Origin: Pseudonocardia petroleophila
GTDB taxonomy: Bacteria; Actinomycetota; Actinomycetes; Mycobacteriales; Pseudonocardiaceae
Length of the DNA: 64,000 nt
Direction: 5' to 3'
Assembly: GCF_014235185.1 (NCBI RefSeq)
Contig: NZ_CP060131.1
Location: forward strand, 2,921,501-2,985,500
The notes under the pieces were generated by a model. That model was not told where the DNA came from. It searched no databases and saw only the letters and a program-made list of their open reading frames with translations. Position numbers and translations under genes: made by a program. This document shows, one piece after another, positions 17,049 to 25,447 of the stretch. Numbering within the stretch: position 1 is the first letter of the stretch; every line of letters begins with the position of its first letter.

Positions 17049-18227
17049 ATGCCCGACGCTCCCCGCGTCCACCTCGTGATCGGTACGCGTCCGGAGGCGG
17101 TGAAGATGGCGCCGCTGGCCCTCGCCCTGCGGCGGGCCGGGGTGCTGGAGCCGGTGCTCGTCGCCACCGGGCAGCACCCGACGATGGTGGCGCAGGCCCT
17201 CGCCGCGTTCGGGCTCGAGCCCGACGTCGTCTGCGCGCTGCACCGGACCACGGGGGAGCAGGCCGAGCTGGTGGCCCAGCTGACCCCCGCACTCGACGCC
17301 GTGCTCGCCGCGGGGTCGGCGGCCGTCGTCGTGCAGGGCGACACGACGTCCGCGCTGGTCGGCGGGCTGGTGGCGATGTGGCGACGGGTGCCGGTCGTCC
17401 ACCTGGAGGCCGGGCTGCGCTCCGGGGACCTGGCGGCGCCGTTCCCCGAGGAGGCCAACCGGCGGCTGCTCGGCGTGTTCGCCGACCTGCACCTCGCCCC
17501 GACCGCCCGGGCCGCCGACGCGCTGCGCGCCGAGGCCGCGGCCGTCGGGGCGGGCACCGAGCGGGTGCTGCTGGTGGGCAACACCGTCGTCGACGCCGTG
17601 CTGGCGGTGGCCGCGGCCGTGGACGGCACGCCCGTGCCCGCCGAGCTCGCGGCGGTGCACGAGGCCGTCGCCTCGGGGCGGTCGCGCCTGCTGCTGGTCA
17701 CCGCGCACCGCCGCGAGTCCTGGGGTGCGCCGCTGGACCGCGTGCTCGCCGCCACCCGCCAGGTCGTCGATGACCATCCCGACCTCGTCTGCGTGCTCCC
17801 GGCCCACGCCAACCCGGCGGTCCGCGCGCAGGTCGACGCGGCACTCGGCGACCACCCGCGGGTCGTCGTCACCGACCCGCTGCCCTACCCGGAGCTGTGC
17901 CGCCTGCTCGCCCGGTCCGCGCTGGTGCTCAGCGACTCCGGCGGCATCCAGGAGGAGGCGCCGTCGTTCGGGGTGCCGGTCGTGGTGCTGCGGGAGGTCA
18001 CCGAGCGGATGGAGGCCGTCGACGCGGGCTGGGCCCAGCTCGTCGGCACCGACACCGCCCGGATCGTCGCCGCGGCCAAGGGCGTCCTCGCCGGAGACCA
18101 CGTCCGGCCGGTCACCGGCAACCCCTTCGGCGACGGGCTCGCAGCGCAGCGCAGCGCCGCGGCGATCGCGTGGCTGCTCGGCCTCGGCGACCGGCCGGCC
18201 GACTTCGCCGTCCACATCGCACAGTGA
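17049..18227 (+). CDS. wecB: UDP-N-acetylglucosamine 2-epimerase (non-hydrolysing)
   Basis: A 392-residue epimerase of normal length. Family motifs are IGTRPEAVKMAPL at the N-terminus, VQGDTTSAL, HLEAGLRSGD, FPEEANRR, TAHRRESWG and LSDSGGIQEEAPSFGVP. It interconverts UDP-GlcNAc and UDP-ManNAc, giving precursors for surface polysaccharide or teichoic-acid linkage units. The ATG at 17049 has GGAGG six bases upstream. The frame stays open far upstream to 16734, but that part only translates the hairpin repeats. It stands alone on the plus strand between the accessory island and the sortase pair, so it may serve several of the polysaccharide operons around it. Confidence 0.95.
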   Translation: MPDAPRVHLVIGTRPEAVKMAPLALALRRAGVLEPVLVATGQHPTMVAQALAAFGLEPDVVCALHRTTGEQAELVAQLTPALDAVLAAGSAAVVVQGDTTSALVGGLVAMWRRVPVVHLEAGLRSGDLAAPFPEEANRRLLGVFADLHLAPTARAADALRAEAAAVGAGTERVLLVGNTVVDAVLAVAAAVDGTPVPAELAAVHEAVASGRSRLLLVTAHRRESWGAPLDRVLAATRQVVDDHPDLVCVLPAHANPAVRAQVDAALGDHPRVVVTDPLPYPELCRLLARSALVLSDSGGIQEEAPSFGVPVVVLREVTERMEAVDAGWAQLVGTDTARIVAAAKGVLAGDHVRPVTGNPFGDGLAAQRSAAAIAWLLGLGDRPADFAVHIAQ

Positions 18228-18361
18228 GCAATCGGCCCACTACGCTGCGCCGAAAGTCGTAACAGGCCACCGATCCGTGACGATGTCGTGATCGACAAGG
18301 GCAAACCGTCACGGTGGGTACGTGCGAACGTCCCGGCAAACCTCGAACGATGGAGAACCAC

Positions 18362-19330
18362 ATGGGTCAGCACAGGAGCGCCCTCCGCCGTGCGCGCCGG
18401 GCCAGTGGGCTCGCCGGGCTGGTGCTGCTCGGGCTCGCCGCACTCCTCCTCGGCTCGCCCGCCTGGGCGCAGGCCCCGGAGACCGGGCAGGTCCGCCTCG
18501 GACACCTCTCGCCGACGACCCCGGCCGTCGACGTCTACCTCACGCCCCCCGGTGAGGCGCCCTCCCGCACGCCGCTGGTGAAGGGTGCGGGCTACGGCGC
18601 CGTCACCGGCTACCAGCAGCTCGCGGCCGGGCGCTGGACCGTCGAGATGCGCCCCGCGGGCGCGTCGGCCGACACCGCGGCACCGCTGAGCGCCGCCCTC
18701 GAGGTCACGCCGGGCTCGGCGCAGTCGCTGCTGTTCTTCGACACCGGCGCCGGCGGCACCGTGCAGGGCCAGCTGCTCACCGACGACCTCGCCGTCGCCC
18801 CGAGCGGCTCCGGCAAGGTGCGGATCATCCAGGGCGCGGAGGGCTCGGCCCCGGTCGAGATGCAGGCCGCGGGCGGTCCCCGGCTGGCCACCGACCTCGC
18901 CTACGGCTCGGTCACCGACTACGCCACCGTCGGCGCGCGCGCGTGGGACGTCGCCATCGCCTCCGGTGCGGAGACCCTCCAGGCCACCCTGGACGTCACC
19001 GACGGCTCGGTGAGCACCGTCGTCCTCACCCGGGACGAGGCGGGCGCGCTGACCGTCACCCCGCTCGTCGACGTCGCGGGCGGGCTCGCCCCGGCGCTGC
19101 CCGGCCTGCCCGAGCTCAGCGGCCCCCCGGTCGCCGCGCCCGGCGAGGAGCAGGCCCCGGCCGAGGCCGAGCCGCAGACCGGCCCGGCGCTGCCGCAGGG
19201 CGGCGTGCCCGCGGGCGGCGGGGCCACGGCGGGCGGGCCCGACCCGGCCCCGGTGCTGCTCGGCCTGGCCGGCGCGCTGCTGCTGGTCTTCGGCGTCTCC
19301 GGTTCCCCCCTGCGCCTGCGCCGGAACTGA
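18362..19330 (+). CDS. Exported DUF4397-domain protein with C-terminal membrane anchor
   Basis: A 322-residue secreted protein. The signal peptide ends near residue 36 (GSPAWA before QAPETG). A DUF4397-type beta-rich region follows (VRLGHLSPTTPAVDVYL, YQQLAAGRWTVEMRPAG, ARAWDVAIA). Next is a proline/glycine-rich linker and a last hydrophobic helix with the basic tail LRLRRN. The end resembles a sortase-sorting tail (helix plus positive residues) but I see no LPXTG-like motif before it, so it may simply stay membrane-anchored. The ATG has GGAG six bases upstream. It lies three bases before the class F sortase gene, and such pairs are common in actinobacteria. Function unknown. Confidence 0.85.
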   Translation: MGQHRSALRRARRASGLAGLVLLGLAALLLGSPAWAQAPETGQVRLGHLSPTTPAVDVYLTPPGEAPSRTPLVKGAGYGAVTGYQQLAAGRWTVEMRPAGASADTAAPLSAALEVTPGSAQSLLFFDTGAGGTVQGQLLTDDLAVAPSGSGKVRIIQGAEGSAPVEMQAAGGPRLATDLAYGSVTDYATVGARAWDVAIASGAETLQATLDVTDGSVSTVVLTRDEAGALTVTPLVDVAGGLAPALPGLPELSGPPVAAPGEEQAPAEAEPQTGPALPQGGVPAGGGATAGGPDPAPVLLGLAGALLLVFGVSGSPLRLRRN

Positions 19331-19333
19331 CCC

Positions 19334-19999
19334 GTGAGCGCGCCGACGACCGAGCGGCCCGTCCCGGCGCACCGGGACCCGGGCGAGCAGCAGCCGTCCC
19401 GGGCCCCGCTGCGGGCCACGGCGGCTGCCGTGCTGATCTGCGTGCCGCTGCTCGGGCCGTTCGACCTCTTCGGCGCGGCCGAGGAGGAGGCGACGGCGCC
19501 CGCGGTGCCGCTGGCGTCGGCGGCCCGGGTCGTGCGGGTCGACCAGCCCGCCCCGGCCGCGCGCCCGACGGGGCTGACGGTCCCGGCCATCGGGCTCGCG
19601 GTGCCGGCGCTCGACGACCTCGGCATCGCCGGCGACGGGCGGCTGCAGGCCCCGGAGGACTTTGCGAACGTCGGCTGGTACACCGGCGGCGCCGCTCCCG
19701 GTGACCCCGGGCCCGCCGTGCTCGTCGGCCACGTCGACTCCTGGCGCGGCCCCGCGGTGTTCTTCCGCATCCGCGAGCTGACGCCCGGAGCGGAGATCCT
19801 CGTCCCGCGGGCCGACGGCAGCACCGTGCGGTTCGTCGTCGACGCCGTCGAGCAGTACCCCAAGGACGGGTTCCCGACCGAGCGCGTCTACGGCCCGACC
19901 GCCGACCCCCAGCTCCGGCTCATCACCTGCGGGGGCAGCTTCGACCGGGCCGCGAAGTCCTACCGCGACAACATCGTCGTGTACGCCTCGATGCGCTGA
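19334..19999 (+). CDS. Class F sortase
   Basis: A 221-residue sortase with an N-terminal membrane helix (about residues 28-45) and a catalytic domain from about residue 80. The triad can be placed at H133 (LVGHVDSW), C199 (LITCGGSFD) and R211 (SYRDN). Class F sortases join proteins to the cell wall or to each other; the neighbouring DUF4397 protein is the obvious candidate partner, although no clear sorting motif is visible in it. The GTG start follows the previous stop closely, so the two genes form an operon. Length and architecture are normal for the class. Confidence 0.92.
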   Translation: MSAPTTERPVPAHRDPGEQQPSRAPLRATAAAVLICVPLLGPFDLFGAAEEEATAPAVPLASAARVVRVDQPAPAARPTGLTVPAIGLAVPALDDLGIAGDGRLQAPEDFANVGWYTGGAAPGDPGPAVLVGHVDSWRGPAVFFRIRELTPGAEILVPRADGSTVRFVVDAVEQYPKDGFPTERVYGPTADPQLRLITCGGSFDRAAKSYRDNIVVYASMR

Positions 20000-20123
20000 G
20001 TAACCGCAGGTCGTAGGGGTGTATGGCCTGCGTCACGCGCGTTAACGGCCGACGCGCGGAACGCGACTGAACGGACGAACGGGTCTGCTCCGACCCGCCC
20101 CGCACTGCAGGAGGGACCAGCCC

Positions 20124-20993
20124 GTGCCGGACGTCTTCGGGGAGGCCGGGGGCTACGTGCTCCTCGTGCTCTCGGCGCTCGCGGCGGCGGTGGGGATCGT
20201 CGCCCAGACCGTCGCCGCGCGGCGCACCGAGCAGCGGGACGCGGTCGATCCCGGCATCCTCGTGCGGCTGGCGACCGACCGCGTCTACCTGTTCGGGTTC
20301 GGCTCGCAGGTGCTCGCGTTCGGCTGCGCCTTCCTGGCCCGCGCCACGCTGCCGCTCTACATCGTGCAGGCCGGGTCGTCCTCGGCCGTCGGGCTGGCGG
20401 CGGTGATCGGGCTGGTGGTGCTCGGCTGGAGGGTCAGCGGGCGCGAGATCGCGGCGCTCGGGGTGCTCGCCGTCGGCCTGCTGCTGCTCGTCGGCGCCGC
20501 GGAGTCGTCCGTGGCCGCGCCGATGCCGCCCGAGCTCGGGTTCGGGCTGCTCGGTGCGCTGCTCGCCGTCGTCGCGCTGGCCTTCCCCGCCGCCCGGATC
20601 GCCGGAGCACCCGGGGCCGTGGCGATGGGGGCGCTGGCCGGCGTCGCGTTCGCGGTGCTCGCGCTGTGCGGGCGCCCGCTGGCCGCCGGGCCGCTGCTGG
20701 AGCTGCCGCTGCAGCCGCTGGCCTGGCTGATGGTCGCGTCCGCGCTGGTCGGGCAGGCGCTGCTCGCCGCCGCGCTGCAGCGCGCGTCCACCACCGTCGC
20801 GGCCGCGTCGATGGACGCCACCACCGTCGTCCTCGCCTCGGTGCTGGGCGTCACCGTGCTCGGTGACCAGATCGCCGCGGGCGGCGGCTGGTGGGTCGCC
20901 GCGGGGCTGACGCTCGTCGTCGCCGCGGTGGTCGCGATGGCCGTGGTGGGCCGGTCGACCCGGGAGCCGGTCGCGGTGGGGGTGCCGGCATGA
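20124..20993 (+). CDS. DMT/EamA-like multi-helix membrane transporter
   Basis: A 289-residue integral membrane protein with about nine or ten helices in two repeated halves, as in the drug/metabolite (DMT) superfamily. Small charged loops (AARRTEQRDAVDP) separate the helices. The substrate cannot be read from sequence. It opens a tightly coupled run with a polysaccharide deacetylase, two glycosyltransferase-like enzymes and a glycosidase, so moving a sugar-lipid or sugar nucleotide is possible; this is inference from context. The GTG start has GGAGGG upstream. A hairpin, CGGGTC-TGCTCC-GACCCG at 20080-20097, precedes it in the leader. Confidence 0.72.
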   Translation: MPDVFGEAGGYVLLVLSALAAAVGIVAQTVAARRTEQRDAVDPGILVRLATDRVYLFGFGSQVLAFGCAFLARATLPLYIVQAGSSSAVGLAAVIGLVVLGWRVSGREIAALGVLAVGLLLLVGAAESSVAAPMPPELGFGLLGALLAVVALAFPAARIAGAPGAVAMGALAGVAFAVLALCGRPLAAGPLLELPLQPLAWLMVASALVGQALLAAALQRASTTVAAASMDATTVVLASVLGVTVLGDQIAAGGGWWVAAGLTLVVAAVVAMAVVGRSTREPVAVGVPA

Positions 20994-21943
20994 GCCGCCC
21001 CACGGCCAGCGTCTCCCTGGACCTGGACAACCTCTGGGCCTACCTCAAGACCCACGGCGACCCCGCCTGGGAGGCCCGCCCCAGCTTCCTGCCGACGGCC
21101 GTGCCGCGGCTGCTGGAGCTGCTCGGCGAGCACCGGCTGACCACCACGGTCTTCGTCGTCGGTGCCGACGCCGAGCGCGAGGACGGGGCCAAGGCCGTCG
21201 CGGAGATCGCCGCGGCCGGACACGAGGTCGCCAACCACAGCTTCGGCCACGAGCCGTGGCTGCACCGCTACACCGCCGAGGCGCTGGAGGCCGAGCTCGC
21301 CCGCACCGAGGACGCGATCGTCGCCGCGGGCGCCCCGCGGCCCGTCGGTTTCCGCGGCCCCGGCTACAGCATCACCCCGGAACTGCTCGCCCTGCTGCAC
21401 CGCCGGGGCTACGTCTACGACGCCACGACGCTGCCCACCTGGATCGGCCCGCTGGCCCGCGCCTACCACTACCGCGGCACGCCGAAGGAGGACCGCGGCG
21501 AGCTCTTCGGCCCGTTCTCCGACGTCCGGGCGCCGGTGCACCCCTACCGCTGGGCCGACGCCGGCGACCTCGTCGAGCTGCCGGTCACCACGATGCCGCT
21601 GACCCGGCTCCCGATCCACGGCTCCTACCTGCTGCAGCTGCACCAAGCCTCGCCGCGGCTCGCCCGCACCTACCTCGCCACGGCGCTGCGGCTGTGCCGG
21701 GTGCGCGGCGTGCAGCCGTCGCTGCTGCTGCACCCCACCGACGTCCTCGACGCCGCGGAGGCCCCCGGCATGGAGTTCTTCCCCGGCATGGCGGTGCCCG
21801 GCCGGGAGAAGGCCGAGCTGCTCGGGCACGTGCTCGCGTCGCTGCGGGCCCGGTTCGACGTCGTCGGCACGGGGGAGCACGTGGCCCGGCTGCGGGCGGC
21901 CGGGATCGGGCGCACGCGGGCGACCGCGGCGGTGGCCCGGTGA
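20990..21943 (+). CDS. Polysaccharide deacetylase (NodB-homology, CE4)
   Basis: A 317-residue protein with the NodB fold. SLDLDNLW near the start has the catalytic and metal aspartates (D11/D13), the metal histidines are H83 and H87 in NHSFGHEP, and FRGPGYSITPELL follows. There is no signal peptide, so it would act in the cytoplasm or at the inner membrane face, for example on a lipid-linked intermediate; this is unlike the many exported CE4 enzymes. It should remove N-acetyl groups from an amino sugar. The ATG overlaps the transporter stop as ATGA and its own stop overlaps the next gene as GTGA. Confidence 0.87.
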   Translation: MSRPTASVSLDLDNLWAYLKTHGDPAWEARPSFLPTAVPRLLELLGEHRLTTTVFVVGADAEREDGAKAVAEIAAAGHEVANHSFGHEPWLHRYTAEALEAELARTEDAIVAAGAPRPVGFRGPGYSITPELLALLHRRGYVYDATTLPTWIGPLARAYHYRGTPKEDRGELFGPFSDVRAPVHPYRWADAGDLVELPVTTMPLTRLPIHGSYLLQLHQASPRLARTYLATALRLCRVRGVQPSLLLHPTDVLDAAEAPGMEFFPGMAVPGREKAELLGHVLASLRARFDVVGTGEHVARLRAAGIGRTRATAAVAR

Positions 21944-23214
21944 CCCGGTCCCGGGTCCTCGCCACCGTCCTGGTGGTCGCCGCCGCCCTGCTCACCGCCC
22001 GCTACGTCGCCGTCACCTGGCTGGGCCGGATGGACGTCGACGCGGTCCTGCCGTACCCGACCCTGCTGCTCAGCGACTTCCGCGACGCGGTGTGGCTGCC
22101 CACCGGCGACCTGCTCGCCGGTCACGACCCCTACATCGACGCCGACTTCCTCGCCCGGCACCCCGGGACGCAGGGCTACAGCCCCTACACCCCGTCGCAC
22201 CTGCTGCTCGCGCTCGGCTTCGGGGCCCTGAGCTGGGAGACCGGCACGCTCGCCTGGTCGGTCCTCGGCGGGCTCGCGCTCGCCGCGATGGGCGCCTGGA
22301 CCGGGTTCGCCGTGCTGCGCCACGCGCGTCCCTCCGCCTCGCGGACGGCCGGGGTCGCCGCTGCGGCCGCGGGCGTGCTCGCGGTGTGGGTCTGGCGGCC
22401 CACCTCGATCGCGCTGGGGCTCGGCCAGCCGAGCGCCGTCTGGGGCCCGGCCGCCGCCGTCGCCGCGGCCGCCACCGTCACCGCCGTCGGGATCTCACCG
22501 GCCGGTCGGGCGGTGCTGTCGGCGCTCGCGTTCGCGAAGCCGCAGACCGGGATCCAGCTGGCCGTCGCGGCGATCGCCGCGCGGCAGTACCGAGCGCTGC
22601 TGTGGGGCGTCGGGATCACCGCCGTCCTCAGCCTCGGCGTCGCCACCTGGATCGCCGGGGGCTCCGTCGTCGCGTGGGTGCTGGCGCTGCCCGCCGCCGT
22701 CGCGGGCCGGCACTCGCGCTACGACCAGCGCTACACCACCGGGAACCCGTGGATCGACGTCATGTCCACCGCGCACCGGCTCGGCCTGCCCGACGTCGCC
22801 GGGCCGCTGCTGGCGGTGCTCGTGCTCGGCGCCGGGCTGGCCGCGGCGCTGGCGCTGCGGGCCCGCGGCCGCGCCGGGCTGGGGGCCACCACCGCGATGG
22901 TCACCGGCCTGCTGGTCGTGCCGCACTGCGGCTACGACGTGCTGCTCCTGTTCCCCGTGCTGATGCTCACCGTCGTCGAGGTGCTCCGGGAGCGGCGCGG
23001 CCCGGTCCGCACCGCCGCGCTGGCCGCGCTCGTCCCGCTGGTGCTGAGCGGCCTGCTGCCCGGGTTCCGGCTGCCGCTGGTCCCCGGTGGGCTCGAGCCC
23101 GCGCTCGGGCAGGCCGTCCTGCTGCTGGTCGCGCTGGCCGTGCTGCTCGGGACGGCGGTGCTGGCCCGCCGTCCCGCCCCCGCCGAGCCGGTGCTGGTCG
23201 GCTCCGCCACGTGA
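21940..23214 (+). CDS. GT87-like (DUF2029) polyprenyl-phosphate-sugar glycosyltransferase
   Basis: A 424-residue multi-spanning protein with about ten helices. After the first helix comes a loop with WLPTGDLLAGHDPYIDADF and YSPYTPSHLLLAL, typical of GT-C/GT87 mannosyltransferases, where acidic residues in the first extracytoplasmic loop take part in catalysis. It most likely transfers mannose or another sugar from a polyprenyl-phosphate donor on the outer membrane face. It is coupled by four-base overlaps both to the deacetylase upstream and to the glycoside hydrolase downstream, indicating a shared pathway. Confidence 0.8.
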   Translation: MTRSRVLATVLVVAAALLTARYVAVTWLGRMDVDAVLPYPTLLLSDFRDAVWLPTGDLLAGHDPYIDADFLARHPGTQGYSPYTPSHLLLALGFGALSWETGTLAWSVLGGLALAAMGAWTGFAVLRHARPSASRTAGVAAAAAGVLAVWVWRPTSIALGLGQPSAVWGPAAAVAAAATVTAVGISPAGRAVLSALAFAKPQTGIQLAVAAIAARQYRALLWGVGITAVLSLGVATWIAGGSVVAWVLALPAAVAGRHSRYDQRYTTGNPWIDVMSTAHRLGLPDVAGPLLAVLVLGAGLAAALALRARGRAGLGATTAMVTGLLVVPHCGYDVLLLFPVLMLTVVEVLRERRGPVRTAALAALVPLVLSGLLPGFRLPLVPGGLEPALGQAVLLLVALAVLLGTAVLARRPAPAEPVLVGSAT

Positions 23215-24302
23215 GCACGCGGACCCGGTGGGGCGTCGGGGCGACGGCTCTCGTGGCGGTCGTCGCCCTGTTCGCGATCACCGCCGCCCGGGTGCAGGAC
23301 CCCAACCCGGAGCCGGCGGTCATGGCGCTCGAACGCGGTGAGCGGCAGGAGTCGCTGCAGCTCGGCGTCACCGTGTTCAGCATGTGGCGGGACTGGGAGT
23401 TCCTCGACGAGCTGCTCGACCGCGCCCGCGACTCCGGCTCGCCGTGGCTGCGCGTCGACATGGGGTGGTGCACGCTCGAGGAGCGCGGACGCGGGGTGGT
23501 CTCCGAGTGGTACCAGAGCCGCCTCGACGCGACCGTCGCCGGCGCCGCGGCGCGCGGGCTGCAGCTGCTGGTCGCCGTCGGCTGCACCCCGACGTGGGCG
23601 GGCGGCACCAGCTACGACAGCCTCCCCCCGGACCCGTCGGAGTACGAGCGCGTCACCCGCTACCTGGCCGAGCGCTACCGCGGGCAGGTCGCCGCCTGGG
23701 AGATCTGGAACGAGCCGGACTGCATCGGCGGCTGCCCGGACGGGTCGCCGGAGGAGTTCGTGCCGACGCTGCAGGCCGGGTACCGCGGGATCAAGGCGGG
23801 CGACCCGGACGCCACGGTGGTCAGCGGCGGGATCAGCGGCACCAACGCCGACTGGATCGCCCGCATGTACGCGGCCGGGGCCCGGGGCTACTTCGACGCC
23901 CTCGCCGTGCACCCGTACCAGAACCCGGCCGACGCGCCTCCCGACGCGCCCCCGACCGAGCGGATCTACCGGCTGACCTCGCTGCCGTCGGTGCGGCACG
24001 TCATGGTCGAGAACGGCGACGCCGACGTGCCGATCTGGTTCACCGAGTTCGGCTGGACCACCGCCGACTCCGGCGACCGCCCCGGGGTCGACGAGCCCAC
24101 GCAGGCCGCCTACCTGCGCCAGGCCGTGGAGCAGGTGCAGCGCGACAACCCCTACGTCACCCACGCGTTCTGGTTCACGATGCGCGACCGCGACGACTGG
24201 ACGCCGTACGAGAACGAGTTCGGGCTGCTGCACGTCGACGGCAGCGAGAAGCCCGCCTACGGCGCCCTGGGCGAGGCCAACGCCTGGCTGGAGGAGCAGT
24301 GA
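23211..24302 (+). CDS. Membrane-anchored glycoside hydrolase (PslG/GH39-like TIM barrel)
   Basis: A 363-residue protein with one N-terminal hydrophobic helix (residues 8-26) and an exported TIM-barrel domain. The catalytic pair can be placed: acid/base E168 in WEIWNEPD and nucleophile E279 in WFTEFGWT. The fold and motifs resemble PslG, an endoglycosidase encoded inside an exopolysaccharide operon; that likeness is by motif and not by alignment. Its role may be trimming or recycling of the polymer or its lipid-linked precursor during export. It is coupled by GTGA overlaps on both sides. Confidence 0.82.
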   Translation: MSTRTRWGVGATALVAVVALFAITAARVQDPNPEPAVMALERGERQESLQLGVTVFSMWRDWEFLDELLDRARDSGSPWLRVDMGWCTLEERGRGVVSEWYQSRLDATVAGAAARGLQLLVAVGCTPTWAGGTSYDSLPPDPSEYERVTRYLAERYRGQVAAWEIWNEPDCIGGCPDGSPEEFVPTLQAGYRGIKAGDPDATVVSGGISGTNADWIARMYAAGARGYFDALAVHPYQNPADAPPDAPPTERIYRLTSLPSVRHVMVENGDADVPIWFTEFGWTTADSGDRPGVDEPTQAAYLRQAVEQVQRDNPYVTHAFWFTMRDRDDWTPYENEFGLLHVDGSEKPAYGALGEANAWLEEQ

Positions 24303-25429
24303 GGCCGGTCCGCGCCCTGCTGGTCAACGAGAACATCGGCGGGCACGCCACCGTGCACCACCACCTGCGGGAGGTCGCCGCGCAGCGCGCGGACGTCGCG
24401 GTGCAGGTGGTCGACGTGCCGCCGCCCGGCTTCTGGCGCAAGGTCGCGGCGGCCCCGGTGCCCGGCCTGTCCCGCGTCGACGCCGACCTGCGCGCCCCGC
24501 GCTACCAGCTCGCGCAGTCGGCCTGGGTGGCCCGCCGGATGCCGGCCTGGCTCGACGCCGGGTTCGACGTCGTGCACTTCTACACCCACAACACCGCCCT
24601 GGTCGGGTCGGCCCGCGCGCACCTGCCCTACGTCGTCACGATCGACTCGACGAACGCGCAGAGCAACCTCATGCACCCGGCCCGCGAGCCCACGCGCTTC
24701 TCCCCGCTCTCGACGCGCGCGGTGCGGCCCTTCGAGCGCGCCGTCTACGCCGGCGCGCACCGGGTGGTGGCCAACAGCGACTGGTGCGCGCGGTCGGTCG
24801 TCGACGACTACGGGATCGACCCGGCGCGGGTCGAGACGCTGCCGATGGGCGTCCCGGTGCCCCCGGCGGTCACCGCGACCCGCCGTGGCGGCCTGCCGCG
24901 CCTGCTGTTCGTCGGGCGGTCCCTGGAGCGCAAGGGCGGCAACGACCTCCTCGACGTGCACCGCCGGTGGCTGGCCGACCGCTGCGAGCTCGTCCTCGTC
25001 ACCACCGACGCGGTGGCCCCCGCCCGCAACGTCACCGTCGTCGACGACATCCGTCCCGGCGACGGGCGGATCGGCCCGCTGATCGCGGGCTGCGACCTGT
25101 TCGCCCTGCCCAGCCGGCTCGACCAGTGGCCCAACGCGGTGATGGAGGCCATGTCCTACGGGGTGCCGCCGGTGGTCAGCCGGGTCGGCGGGATGCCGGA
25201 GATGGTGCAGCACGGCCGCGCCGGGGTGGTGCTGCCCGACGGGTCGCCCGAGGCGCTGCGCGACGCGCTGCTCGCCCTGCTCGACGACCCGGTGCGCCGC
25301 CGCGCGATGGGGGCCCGCGCGCGCCGGCACGTCGAGACCGAGCTGGACGTGCGGCGCACCGCCAACCGCCTGCTCGACATCGTCCGCGACGCCGCCCGCC
25401 CGCGCCCCGCGCTGCGCCGGGTGGCCTGA
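24299..25429 (+). CDS. GT4-family glycosyltransferase
   Basis: A 376-residue GT-B enzyme. It begins ALLVNENIGGHATVHHHLRE, the C-terminal donor domain has LLFVGRSLERKGGNDLLDVH, and the family EX7E-type region is LPSRLDQWPNAVMEAMSYGVPPV. It should add a sugar from a nucleotide donor with retention of configuration. It is the last gene of the coupled run 20124-25429; its GTG start overlaps the glycosidase stop. It converges on the minus-strand flippase gene with 18 bases between the stops. Confidence 0.9.
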   Translation: MRPVRALLVNENIGGHATVHHHLREVAAQRADVAVQVVDVPPPGFWRKVAAAPVPGLSRVDADLRAPRYQLAQSAWVARRMPAWLDAGFDVVHFYTHNTALVGSARAHLPYVVTIDSTNAQSNLMHPAREPTRFSPLSTRAVRPFERAVYAGAHRVVANSDWCARSVVDDYGIDPARVETLPMGVPVPPAVTATRRGGLPRLLFVGRSLERKGGNDLLDVHRRWLADRCELVLVTTDAVAPARNVTVVDDIRPGDGRIGPLIAGCDLFALPSRLDQWPNAVMEAMSYGVPPVVSRVGGMPEMVQHGRAGVVLPDGSPEALRDALLALLDDPVRRRAMGARARRHVETELDVRRTANRLLDIVRDAARPRPALRRVA

Positions 25430-25447
25430 CCCGGCGCTGCCGACCCG

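Noticed and set aside
20080..20097. Terminator after the sortase gene
   Set aside because: CGGGTC-TGCTCC-GACCCG folds well but lies 27 bases before the next start and has no U-tract; it may equally be a leader structure.
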